Part shown: positions 21,501 through 32,900 of the stretch, piece after piece
How the letters are laid out: each line of letters starts with the position of its first letter
Numbering within the stretch: the first letter of the stretch is position 1
From: Adiantum capillus-veneris
Lineage: Eukaryota > Streptophyta > Polypodiopsida > Polypodiales > Pteridaceae
Assembly: GCA_014529385.2 (NCBI GenBank)
Contig: CM043953.1
Span: 92,943,342 to 93,007,341 of the forward strand
Direction of reading: 5' to 3'
DNA length: 64,000 nucleotides
Notes under the pieces: generated by a model
Database searches by the model: none
What the model was told of the DNA's origin: nothing
What the model saw: the letters and a program-made list of their open reading frames with translations, nothing else
Program-made: the position numbers and the translations under genes

Positions 21501-23734
21501 TCATTGCAACCAAACAGTTGTAAGTCCTTGTGCAATAAGAGAAGTACAAGAGAAGACTGATAGCAAGACTAACTTGATTGTTGTCAGTCTTGAACCTCTG
21601 CAAACACCTCTGCACCACATGATTGCCATTCAAATCTTTAATCAGGGTGACCACTCCTCGTTTCAGACATGAGATCAACATTGCAATTTGATCCGGAGTA
21701 TGCAGCGTCTCAATTAGCTTTTGGACGGCTCGAGTGCTGCAAAAAGCCAAAAGAATCGACGAGCAACTGTGAGTAGTAGCACATGCAATACACTAAAGTC
21801 TGTGGATCAAGAGCAGTTGCATGCATTGACAGCATTGTCTCTATTTGAACCTTAATCCATGCATACTAAGTGAGATTTTGATAAGAATTAAGGGCTCACC
21901 CATGCATGTTAAGTGAGATGTTGATAAGATCATCATTCTTTGTTACCGCCTCCAAAATAGCAGAGCGATGTGACTCATTGCATGCATCTAGAAGCTTCTG
22001 CACAAGATAATTTCCAAAAGGGTCTGTCATAAGCTGCACCACATGCTCCTTGATCTCTTGAAATATCAGCTCAACATCCTCTGGTTTTGCGTCATCAAGC
22101 TTCTTCTGCAAGAAGCGGCAGCCATGCTGATCCTTGGCTACACCGAATATCTTACCTTCAAGATCTTCCAGATTAGTGAACTTCAAAAGCTGTTGCAACG
22201 AGTCACTACTTTCATCCAAAAGAGCTTTGGCATTGGCACTATCATCTACATGTAGTAAACCCTGACCATTACCCACCAAAAGCCCTGCCCTCTCTCTTCT
22301 CCTCCTACCTAAAGCCACTAGATCATTATAATTCCCATTGCTCTGTGGTCGCCATTGCTGAAAAGCTTGACTTGCTGCCAAAGCACCCAACTTATCATAA
22401 AGACCGGCACCTGCAAAGCTCTCCTTTGGCGAGTGAACAAAGGGCCCACTCTCTCCATAGCTAGCTGGATGCAAGAAGGGGCAGGTACTGCCACGGATGC
22501 AATGCCCTTGGGCATAAAACCTACAGTTGGTGTCGTTCCCCAACAATGCACTTTCATAGACGGGTGAAATAGAGCCAGATGTGTATTGGAGGTCTTGTAA
22601 GTCTGTCATGTAATTCGAATACTTGGCTGGCTTTTTGACATATCGAAGCTGATCATAAAGGCTTGCATTCAGCTGCTGCAAGTGTAACTTTTCCTCCATT
22701 GTTTGTCTTGCAAGTTGTAGCTTCTGCTGCTGAATCAAAGCCAAGAGGTGACCATCTGATGTAATCTCTGGAGAGCTTGTCGGAAGAAAGTTTCCATAGA
22801 TGTCCTTGTTATGAACAGCTCTGCACCCTAGTTGCTTGGAGACTCCCAAAGACAATGCAGGCTGGTCGCACAACTCATCAAGCAGGGGATTGAAATAAGA
22901 TCCCTTCTGCAAAGAAGGGTTCCAATCATAGCCCTGCTGACTTGCAAGTTGCTCTGCTTTTTGTTGTTCAAAGCCTTGTCGCATCATAAAATTATTTGCT
23001 CCCAACGATGACAAGGTCCGTTCGTCTTCCAAAAATGGACTTCCCATGCAAAACGCATTGTTGGCTGGAGAGGGTTCATTGTTCATTTGAAAGTCTTGCA
23101 AATGTGGGTGGTCTTGCGTACGTGGATGATCCAGAAAGGTTGCATCCGCAAATGGATGCAGCATTGATGTATGCGATGCTGGAACAGAGCGACTCTTCAT
23201 CATCGAAAGAGCCGGTGTACTGCTTATATGTGGCAACTGGTTCACATATGACACAGGGGAAGCAGGATTCAGCACAGAAAAATCTTGTAGTAAACTATTC
23301 GAAGAGTAAACCTTGTTCCTATTATCAAGCAGCATGTGAAGAGAGTCTGCATCCCCCTCTTGCAAGCTCAAGCTGGCTAATGTATTTCCAACAATGGTCT
23401 CATCGCCACCGAGCAGCCGGCTTTCTCGATATGCAGCAAGGCTCTGCTGCTTTGGAGACGCAAGGGGAATGCGGGGTGCGACGCTGGGGCTTTGATTGGA
23501 CGATGGGCTATGGGTGGCATTAGGGTTAGGGTTAGGGTTAGGGTTTACTGCTAGAGACATTACATGGGAATCTGAAAGGCTAGTAGGTAGCTTCCTTTCG
23601 AACAGAGCATCAGGCAAGTAGGGTGCTGGCGATCCCTCTGGAGCTCCTGAGGAGCTTTTGAAATGTGGAGGAGCGGAGGTAGCGCGGGGTATCTCCTCAA
23701 GCAGCAAATCGATCTCCTCAGCAGGAGTTTCCAT
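18509..23734 (-). CDS. Pumilio/PUF RNA-binding protein with CCCH zinc finger, 5 coding exons
   Basis: PUF proteins bind 3' UTRs of mRNAs and repress translation or promote decay in the cytoplasm. Exons (minus strand): 23734-21900, 21736-21574, 21495-21332, 18949-18691, 18616-18509. All four introns start GT and end AG, and phases match to give 842 residues ending SRTQFKK. The start is the ATG at 23734 (METPAEEIDLLL); the frame upstream lacks an ATG. Residues 64-72 are an Asn-Pro repeat; 333-363 are a Gln-rich, probably helical stretch. Residues 404-422 form a C-x7-C-x5-C-x3-H zinc finger. Residues ~524-838 form eight PUF repeats with visible recognition helices (CRFLQ, NYLVQ, TRAVQ, NHVVQ, CCVLQ, NYVVQ, SNVVE, NYVIQ). 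Intron 3 is large (18950-21331). No stop or frameshift breaks the model. The exact APUM orthologue is not assigned. Confidence 0.93.
18950..21331 (-). other. Large third intron of the PUF gene
   Basis: 2,382 bp between a GTACAT donor and a TTGGCAG acceptor. It holds no recognisable transposon. A short imperfect direct repeat is present (about 19560-19600 and 19741-19783). Minus-strand open frames of 70-110 codons here have no recognisable similarity and are treated as chance. Confidence 0.8.
23520..23543. repeat. Telomere-like (TTAGGG)4 inside PUF exon 1
   Basis: Four perfect TTAGGG units on the plus strand, followed by TTTAC. On the coding strand they encode an Asn-Pro repeat. Because it lies in frame in a coding exon, it is not a telomere remnant. 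Confidence 0.95.
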
Positions 23735-23806
23735 GAGCGCGTTGTATACACACACACAAAAAGAAGAAGAGAAGGCAGAGGGAAAAAAAAGTAGAGGAAG
23801 AGAGCC

Positions 23807-24028
23807 TTACGCCATAGCCATAGCCAAGAAGCTCAGTCTATAAGTAGAAAGAGAGATTATTGCGGCCGTCTTTACAAGGATCTGCTGGGCCAGAAAGAAC
23901 AGCAACAAACACCACCAGTTTGGGCACCGCCGCCATCACCCAGGAAAGCTCTTCAAAGCGGCGGGATTAGCACGCGTTTTTGTGTGCTATTCTCCTCTGG
24001 GAGCTTAGGGAGCAAGCCTGCTCGTCAT
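23807..24028 (-). promoter_or_regulatory. PUF 5' leader with three short upstream ORFs
   Basis: Upstream of the PUF start, three ATG-initiated frames end before the main ATG: 24028-24005 (7 codons), 23936-23838 (32 codons, starting MAAVPKLVVF) and 23821-23807 (4 codons, MAMA). If transcription starts above 24028, as the pyrimidine-rich DNA there suggests, scanning ribosomes would meet all three. The transcription start and any leader intron are unknown; a GTAAGG near 23810 could be a donor. Confidence 0.5.
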
Positions 24029-24234
24029 GGCAAGCTGCTGAATCGGAGGGAGGCTTGCCGCGAATCGGTGAGGGGCGATGGATGCTCCGGTATCTGCGTG
24101 AGAAGCGCGAGGATGGGACTCGAAGAAGAGAAAAGGGAAGAAGAAGAAGAAGCAGAGGGAGGAAGAGGAGAAGGGGAGCAGTCTGGGTTGGCGACTCTTA
24201 AACTGTTGTATGTATGTATGTGTGTAGGAGAGTC

Positions 24235-24259
24235 TGTGTGCGCGCGCGCGCATGTGTAT
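24235..24259. repeat. Alternating purine-pyrimidine (TG/CG) tract
   Basis: Twenty-five bases alternate strictly, with an eight-unit CG core. Such tracts can adopt Z-DNA. It lies about 500 bp upstream of the PUF start codon, perhaps in the promoter. Confidence 0.85.
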
Positions 24260-24591
24260 TACCACATGTAAAAGGGAGAGCCTCTGTTCCCTCTCCAAAT
24301 TTAACCAACCCCCTAAAATTGATGGCTGGAAATAGCTTTACTTATCGTGGAACTTACGTTTTTCCATTAACAGGATTTAAATGGAAATGCAACCCCATTC
24401 GCATTTTTTGCCATTTCACATTTTAACTAAATGGAAAATGCTGATCGCGCACCGGCGCGTTCAGTCCTGCACCCGGTAATTATCGTCAGGTTCTATGTGC
24501 ATTTCTTGCATGCACAATATTGCATATTTTTTCTTGGTTGGAAACAACTTGAAATGCTAGTGCTACAACAATGACTTCTTTTAAACAACAC
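24260..24591. other. Intergenic, nothing recognised
   Basis: AT-rich sequence between the PUF upstream region and the foldback element. Confidence 0.5.
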
Positions 24592-25025
24592 GAGCTCACG
24601 TACCACCCTCGTCACTATATGGCACGGCTCCAGCCAGGGGGGATCTATGATGGGAAAGAGAAGCTGAAATCGTAATGCAATCTCAGCCGTCCGTCGACTC
24701 AGTGAACTAGGGGGTGAACTAGGGGCAAAAATGGCACCCCGAGTTCACTCCTAGTTCACCCGCCTCGCGGGGTGTGGGTTGAACCCGGGACGTCTCGGTT
24801 GTCACACGAACGCCCTACCACCGTGCTAGCATACATCGCTGCCCATGTTGGCATGGCACATGATCACACCCTAATTTACCCGCCCCCTAGTTCACCCTTA
24901 GTTCACCCCCAGTTCACTGCATGATCCGACGGCTGAGATTAAAGCCGCTTCGCCCCCCCAAATTTCGGCCCTAGATCCCCTCTGAGCCAGAGTCGTGCCA
25001 TATTGTGACGAGGACGTACCAGCTC
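24592..25025. mobile_element. Foldback/MITE-like element with tRNA-like core
   Basis: Left arm (24592-~24715) and right arm (~24905-25025) are imperfect inverted repeats over about 120 bp. Both contain CCTCGTCAC-ATATGGCAC, a GGGGATCTA block, AATCTCAGCCGTC and AGTGAACT repeats. Between the arms, on the minus strand, lies a tRNA-promoter-like pair: TAGCACGGTGGTAGGG (A-box-like, about 24814-24829) and GGGTTCAACCC (B-box-like, 24776-24786). It may be a SINE captured in a MITE or a tRNA-derived foldback element. Target duplications were not identified. Confidence 0.6.
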
Positions 25026-25528
25026 AAACCCCCCGATCACATCACGGGAATGGTCTCCCCCCCGCCCCTCGCTTGCAAGTTGCTCAGTGCCCTCGCACCC
25101 TCTCTTCTTCTGTTGCGGAAAGGGTGCCACCACTTCCTTCCAGTGTTCGGGAAAAGTGTGTCTCAGCTTAAATTCGTGCCGCTTTGAAATTCAAAAAATC
25201 CGCTTGGGAGCAAGAGGAAAAGGAAAATTCCCGCCTAGATTTTGACAGAAGTAGTGTAAAAATATTAAAATTTAGCTTGATTTTTCAAAATTTTCCTTCT
25301 AGAAAACCCATGGGGAGGAATTTGTAAGGCTTGCAAAATAATTTTGCGGAACATTGCTCCCTTCCTCTAGTGTTGAAAGGGTGCAACTGCTCCCTTCCGA
25401 AGGTAAGGCTCTCTATTTCGACTCTCATCCTCAAGTCCTTGGCTCCTCTCGCTCTCTAGCTCATCAACTCTATATCCTCTTCAGCTCCTCATCTCATCGG
25501 ATACGCACTCTTCTTATGTGGGTGACAT
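25026..25528. other. Intergenic, nothing recognised
   Basis: Contains two similar GGAAAGGGTGC / GAAAGGGTGC motifs near CTTCC blocks (about 25118 and 25375), but no gene or element is evident. Confidence 0.4.
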
Positions 25529-25581
<53 letters not shown>

Positions 25582-25615
25582 CCTATCATTGCATGCATGC
25601 ATTGTCTTGTGAGAG

Positions 25616-25658
<43 letters not shown>

Positions 25659-25676
25659 ATCATCTCAATGCGCATG

Positions 25677-25709
<33 letters not shown>
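25529..25709. repeat. Cluster of (TG)n and three (AG)n tracts
   Basis: TG run 25529-25551 passes into AG (to 25580). Further AG runs lie at about 25619-25655 and 25680-25709, separated by CCTATCAT-containing spacers. Confidence 0.95.
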
Positions 25710-25716
<7 letters not shown>

Positions 25717-25854
25717 GGCATCTCTCAAGATTTCCCTTAAAGGAGTAACAAAATTGAATTGGGGGGATCTTACTAGAATTTGATTGGAGAATGTAATCCT
25801 TTCAATTTGCACCTTGTTGAAGACTCTTAAGTTGTCTTCAAAGATTGAGCGGAG

Positions 25855-26342
25855 CTGCCGAAATACCCCTGTAGTTTGTGGAAATTCCCAAAAAAATGTC
25901 CATCAAATTTCAAAAATTTCCAATATACCCTTGTTGATTTTTGGGATGGGTTTGCCTCAATTTTTGCATACTCTAATCTTTATGACAATAAATCTCTATC
26001 TTTAAGTATTTTAGACAAAACTATTAACCGATGAGCTCACAAATGGCGGCATTTGTGTGTAAACATGATGAACGATTTTATCTTAAGAGCCCACGATACC
26101 ATTCAAAATCCTACTTCTATCATCTTCTAACGAGGGAGAACCAACCTTCCTATAAAAAGTTGCAAAAAAATGTCCTTTGATATTTTTGCGAGGTTACTGA
26201 GGGGTATTTTGGGAATTTCGTAGAAATTGAAGAGCATTTTGGGAACTTCTGGTAAAATGTGAGGGGTATATTGGGAATTTTTTAATTTGAGGAGTATTTT
26301 GGGAATTTTTACAAATTTCAAGGGTATTTTGGTAATTTTCCC
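25855..26342. repeat. Inverted field of GGGTATTTTGGGAATTT-type repeats
   Basis: From 26195 to 26342 about five degenerate units share a GGGTATTTTGGGAATTT-like core at roughly 30-35 bp spacing. The reverse complement (AAATTCCCAAAA, AAATACCCCT) occurs at about 25858-25935. The two groups are in opposite orientation, so the region could fold back. Confidence 0.6.
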
Positions 26343-27352
<1,010 letters not shown>

Positions 27353-28294
27353 ATGTATGTATCAATTAAATATTAATTCTGTCAATTAACTGAAATTAGC
27401 TGAAACACAGGCAAGAGGTGTGCATCATCCTTCCTCTTAACCACCAAAATTCTTTGCATTGGTGGACCAACGAAAAGTGATGTCAAACAATTTTCCCTTT
27501 TATATTAGAGCGTTCCAATGGCATGCGTATGTGGACACTAACTAATCTATACTATTATAAAAGGGGGAGGGATCCCCCCCCCCCCCCCCTTCTACCACGT
27601 GGCGAAAGCAGATGAATCCGATTGTGTAGGTCTCTTGGTCCGGCTTGTAATGCCATTCCATAGGTAAACATCATCAAAACACCCAAAATAGCAATTCAAC
27701 GTAGTGTTTTCTCTGAGGGCTGAATTTGTGAAGTCCATCCTATGTTGTAACAAGAAATACCTCAAAAGGAGCAAATATAGTAGCATGTTTTGTTTTAGGA
27801 GTCGGGTAGGGCACTCTCGGCCGCTCTCCTCATACACCGGAAAAGTATACAAGAAGAACGACCAGGACTTTGCACCCAGAATCCTAAGCCAGACGCTTTT
27901 GTCACTAGTTTCCTATGGACTAAGAGAGACCAGAGTTATCTACACTCTTAGGGAGCAAATATAGTAGCATGCTTGGACCAAATGTTGGAGGCCAAAAGAC
28001 AAAAATGCAAGTTCAGCAAGTAAGAAATGCATACACTAGGTTGTGAGGGGGAGAAATTGGTTGTGTGGGCCATTGAAAGAGAGGAGAAGATTCGTATGCA
28101 GCTCTTTGCCTTCATATCATAGTTGCTTTACAATCCGTGATTTTGCCTACTATAGTCTGTAAACGAAGCTGCATAATGCTAGACTATCGTGTGCATATGC
28201 TAGGTTGTGAGAAATACTTATTGGAAAATAGTTAATAAAAAAGGGAGGTTTTAATTAATATTCATGTACATAATGTTCATGTACATGTGGTCAA
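27353..28294. other. Intergenic; possible Helitron left end near 27546
   Basis: TCTATACTATTATAAAAG at 27546-27563 follows an A, as at many plant Helitron 5' ends, and a CCACGTGGCG block follows. A CTRR-type 3' end with hairpin was not found, so this is weak. A 19-bp segment (GAGCAAATATAGTAGCATG) occurs twice, near 27767 and 27953. No gene is recognised. Confidence 0.3.
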
Positions 28295-28468
28295 CAAGCA
28301 CTAGCTCAATTGATAGAACAAGAGAGCCTCTTGTGTGCAAGGTCTTGGGTTTAAACCCCCTTGACAGCTCGTGTGACAAGTAGCCCATAGAGGTTGTTCC
28401 CCTAGTCCATATGATGGAATGGCCAACCTTATCCGGATGGGATGCTCCACCTCACGGAGTCGGGTGTG
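28295..28468 (+). mobile_element. SINE-like element (tRNA-derived head)
   Basis: TAGCTCAATTGATAG at 28302-28316 matches a pol III A box and GGTTTAAACC at 28348-28357 a B box with one change, at normal tRNA spacing. About 100 bp of unrelated body follow and end in a short TG-rich tail. Gypsy-1 inserted in that tail (target GTGTG). The head does not fold into an obvious complete tRNA, so a functional tRNA gene is unlikely. Confidence 0.6.
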
Positions 28469-29628
28469 TGTCATAAAATCTAATATCTAACCAACCCAAA
28501 TGATTTTCTCATATTAAATTGATCACTTAATGTGGGAGAATAAATGGGAACAAGTGTTAAGATATAGATATGTGCTTATATATCTATCTCAACACGGGGC
28601 CAATAGTAAAGGGGCCCAAATGGGAGATGGTCTATCAAGAGCAAGGCTAACCAATGGAGCATAAGACCTTAGGGTTAGCTTCATTGAAGACCTCCAATAA
28701 TGTGTCTAAAAGTCCTTTGACCTTAGGTAAGCTAGGGCTGAGCTTGAGGTGGGAACCCGGCCCAAGCTCGAGGTGTTTGTCCTGCTTGAGGTGCTTGACT
28801 TACTCCATGCTTGAGGTGCTTGACTTGCCGCTTGATTAAGGTGCTTGAGGTGCCTTGACATGCTTGCCTGAGATGCTTGTGGGAATACCCCCTAGTCCAA
28901 GTGCTTTGTCATGCTTGATGACTAAGGTGCTTGAGATCCTAAAGTCAAAAGCATCCCTACAAGAGGGGGGGCAAGCCCTTTTCCTAGGGATTAGAGAGAG
29001 AACACACACTCACACTCACAAGGGAAGCCCCAGCTTGAAGAGGCAACAGGACACATGTCAGGTCCCTACCCATGTTACCTTCATGTGTTGCTTGAAGCCT
29101 ATTGGCTAGGCTTCAAAGGGGTCCAATGATAAATTACTTGAATTATCTAATTGTTTTTGCATTTATCAAGTCCTCTCTCTCAAAGGGGAAAGGGGGACAC
29201 TTGTCCCAAGGCTACCCATGTTGCTTGTAATGGCTCCTGCTTGTGATTGGCTAGGCCTGGAGGGGTCCAATGAGCTTCAAGCATGAGCTACAAGGGGGGG
29301 TCGACCCAAGCAAGCTAGGGGGGTGCTTAGGGGGTATACTCACCCACACACACTCACAAACACTCTCATTGTGTACTATGCAAAGGGCAAGAGCTCCCCT
29401 CTCCTTCTCCAAGCAAGTAGAGGTTGAGAGCCTACACCAACACTCTTGGCTATGGAGTGCAAATCCATCCAAGAGCCATGCTTCAATGCTTAAGCTTGCC
29501 ATCTCCTTCTTCTTCATTACTATGCTATTATGTATGCTAGCAACAACAGTATGATAAGTGAGGAATTAATTCTTTCTCCTACGAAATGTTTCTTCTTCCT
29601 CCTCCCTACCCTCATTCCCTGCTAGCTC

Positions 29629-29855
29629 TGTTGGAATTAGGGTTGCAGAGAAACACACACAGCTTGGAGAAGACGAAGGAAGCTCAAGGCACACAATAGA
29701 GACTGTGTTACTTAGTGTGCAATGGAAAGATAGATAGCCCTAGAGTGATGGGCGTATATACAATGCACGGGGGAAAAAACCTCCAAAAGAGGAAAAAAAT
29801 GCCCCGGCGGTCCTAGTGTGTTCACACACATCACTACCACATGTATATGGTAACA
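29629..29855 (-). repeat. Copia-N 3' LTR
   Basis: In element orientation it starts TGTTACC and ends CCAACA. A purine tract (GGGGGGATT on the minus strand, about 29856-29865) lies just inside. Confidence 0.95.
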
Positions 29856-29930
29856 AATCCCCCCTGGAGTGATGCGGTGAACGAGAGCTGGCACATGAGT
29901 AAAGGGAAGTGCCATGCCCTGAGGACAGGA

Positions 29931-32900
29931 TCAGTCCACAAAGGGGAGTAAGCCCAAAGCTTTGCGGAAAGCTTCAAGCTTCTCACGAGACAATGCCTTT
30001 GTGAAAAGATCTGCAAGGTTGTCCTGTGTTGGCACATAAGCCAAGCTGATCTCTCCTGCTGAGAGCCTCTCCCTGACATAGTGGTAATGCACCTCAGTGT
30101 GCTTTGTGTGAGCATGAAAAACTGGGTTCCTCACAACTGCCAATGCGCTCTGACTGTCAGTGTAGATAGTGTTGGCAGTGTCCTGTCCAACACCCAAGTC
30201 ATCCATAAGGCGTCTGAGCCATACACACTCAACCGTAGCTGTGAAGACTGCCCTGTACTCAGCCTCACAACTCGAAGTGGCCACAGTAGGTTGCTTCTTG
30301 CTCAACCATGATATACATGAACTGCCAAGCATGAAACAAAAACCACTTGTGGACACTCGCGTGTCAAAACAACCAGCCCAATCTGAGTCCAAAAAAGCAT
30401 GTAAGTCTGGCGGCAATGATCCCCCCTTGGGATAAAACAAGCCAAGATGTAAAGTGCCACTAAGGTAGCGGAAAATCCTCTTGACAGCCTGCCAATGCTT
30501 AGACCCTGGGCTATGCATAAATCTGCTGACCTGCGAGACTGCAAACTGAATATCTGGCCTCGTGTTGCATACATAAATGAGGCAGCCAACAGCAGTTTGG
30601 TAAAGAGTGACATCAGTAGGATCGCCAGCATCATGTAGACTCAACTTCAAACCTGTTTCCATGGGAGTGGCAATAGGTTTGCAATCCTCAAGTCCAAACT
30701 TACATAGCAATGTCTCTATGTAACTTTTCTGACACAAGGCAATACCACCATCACACTGCTTAAACTGTATACCCAAGTAATGATGCAACAGCCCCAAATC
30801 TTTCATCTTGAAAGTAGCATTCAAATCAGCCTTAAATTCAGCAATATGTCTCTCATTTGGTCCAGTGATCAGCAAATCATCAACATAAAGAACCACAATG
30901 AGAAATACATCATCCTCACGCTTTACATACAATGTGCTTTCTGTTGGACTGTTACGAAAGCCTCGTTTAACCAAATGAGTGTCAGCTTTCTCATACCAAG
31001 CACGAGGAGATTGCTTCAACCCATACAAAGCCTTCTTACATTTGCACACTTTGTCCTCTTGTCCTTTTATGACAAAACCGCGAGGCTGCGTTACATAAAC
31101 TTCCTCAAATATGTCACCATTCAAGAAAGCAGTAACAATGTCTGATTGATGTACATCCCAACCAAAATGAGCTGCCAATGCACATAGAAAACGTACAGTA
31201 GTCATACGACAAGTGGGATCAAAAGTCTCTTCATAATCTATGCCTTTTTGTTGTGCATAACCCTTTGCAACAAGTCGAGCCTTATGGCGATCGATCTCAC
31301 CATCCGGCTTGCGTTTCAACTTGTAAACCCACTTCGTACCAATGGCCTTTTTGCCAGGAGGCAAATCACATAAAGTCCATGTGTCATTCTCTATAAGTGC
31401 ATCATATTCTGATTTCATGGCAGCAATCCAATTTTCTGAATTCTGTGCTTCATCAAAAGACAGAGGCTCCTCAATATCATGTAAACTAGACACAGCCAAA
31501 GCATAACAATCTGATGCATAAGATGCATGGCGAGAGCCTGAACGAGTACGACTAGATAAAGGTGCATCCAATTTACTGTCACGCAAAGTGTGCACCAGCC
31601 ATTTTGGCATACCTCTAGCCTGCTCATTTTCAGCCCTTTCCTCATCAAGTACATCATGTACATCTGCATCAGTAATAGGCTGTTCTAAAACATTTTCAGA
31701 AACCCCCATAGGCTGTACATTTGCCTCATTGGAACTTACATTTGTATTTCCACCACTGAAAAGAGGCAACAAAGTGTCATAAATGTCCTGTGAGCTTACA
31801 TTACTGTCTCTAGTACATGACAGCAAGGGCTGAACAGAATCTTCCACAAACACTACATCCCGTGAAACCAGAATACGTTTTGTTTGCGGATGATACAACC
31901 TGTAACCTTTGCTTTCAGCACTATAACCAACAAAAATACATTTGACAGCCTTATCATCCAATTTTTTGCGCTGCACTTGTGGCACCAAAGCATATGCCAA
32001 ACAGCCAAAAACACGCATGTGCTCAATAGAAGGCTTTCTATCATGCCATGCTTCATATGGAGTAATAGACTGCAAAGCTTTCGTAGGACACCTGTTAAGT
32101 ACATAAGTGGCACACATGATGGCCTCAAGCCAAAAAGAATGCGGCAAAGCTTGACTTTTGACCATACATCGTGCCATTTCCGTTAGTGACCTGTTTTTCC
32201 TCTCAGCAACACCATTTTGTTGAGGTGTATAAGGCACTGTACATTGGTGTTTTATCCCACGACTAGCCAGAAATGCATTAAATTCATGAGACATATACTC
32301 CCCCCCTCGATCGGAACGGAGGGTGCCCATAGTACATTTTGAGACATTTTCAGCCATAGCCAAAAATTGTTTGAAGCACATAAAAACTTCGAACTTCGCT
32401 TTAAGCGGAAATACCCATGCATGCCTGGAGTAATCATCAATGAAAGTCACGAAGTACAGGTAATTGCCCAAGGACGGAGTTTGCATGGGCCCACAAACAT
32501 CACTATGCACAAGCTGCAACCTGCATGTGGCCCTAACTGAACCATCCTTTGGAAACTTAGAACGCTGCATTTTACCCAGAATACAGCCTTCACAAACATG
32601 TTTGACAGGTGCTTCAAGAGGCGGCAAAGAAGCAACCATATCAGATTTCTGCAAACGCAGCAAACTGGCAAAATTCAGATGACCAAAACGTGCATGCCAA
32701 AGTTTTGCATCTGAAATAGCCCTTGAATCTACAACAGCATTTGCAAAATTTTGTCCACACTTGTCATACAAAGTGAGCTTATACAGCCCACGGCACAAAA
32801 GCCCAGATGCAACAATTTCATCACCAAAACTGAGATCATGAACTGTACATCTGTCATCCACAAATTTGACTACAAGTCCAAGTCTAGCAAGTGCGGATAC

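Noticed and set aside
23520-23543. Interstitial telomere remnant
   Set aside because: The repeats lie in frame in a coding exon and encode a peptide repeat; no degenerate telomeric DNA surrounds them.
24776-24831. Functional tRNA gene on the minus strand
   Set aside because: A- and B-box-like motifs are present but no complete cloverleaf or anticodon arm could be drawn; it sits inside a foldback element.
28302-28357. Functional tRNA gene
   Set aside because: The B box has a changed base and the arms do not pair; the body that follows is typical of a SINE.
28654-29554. Small ORFs in Gypsy-1 LTR sequence, repeated at 40992-41957
   Set aside because: They occur at the same position in both LTRs, lack recognisable domains and overlap on both strands.
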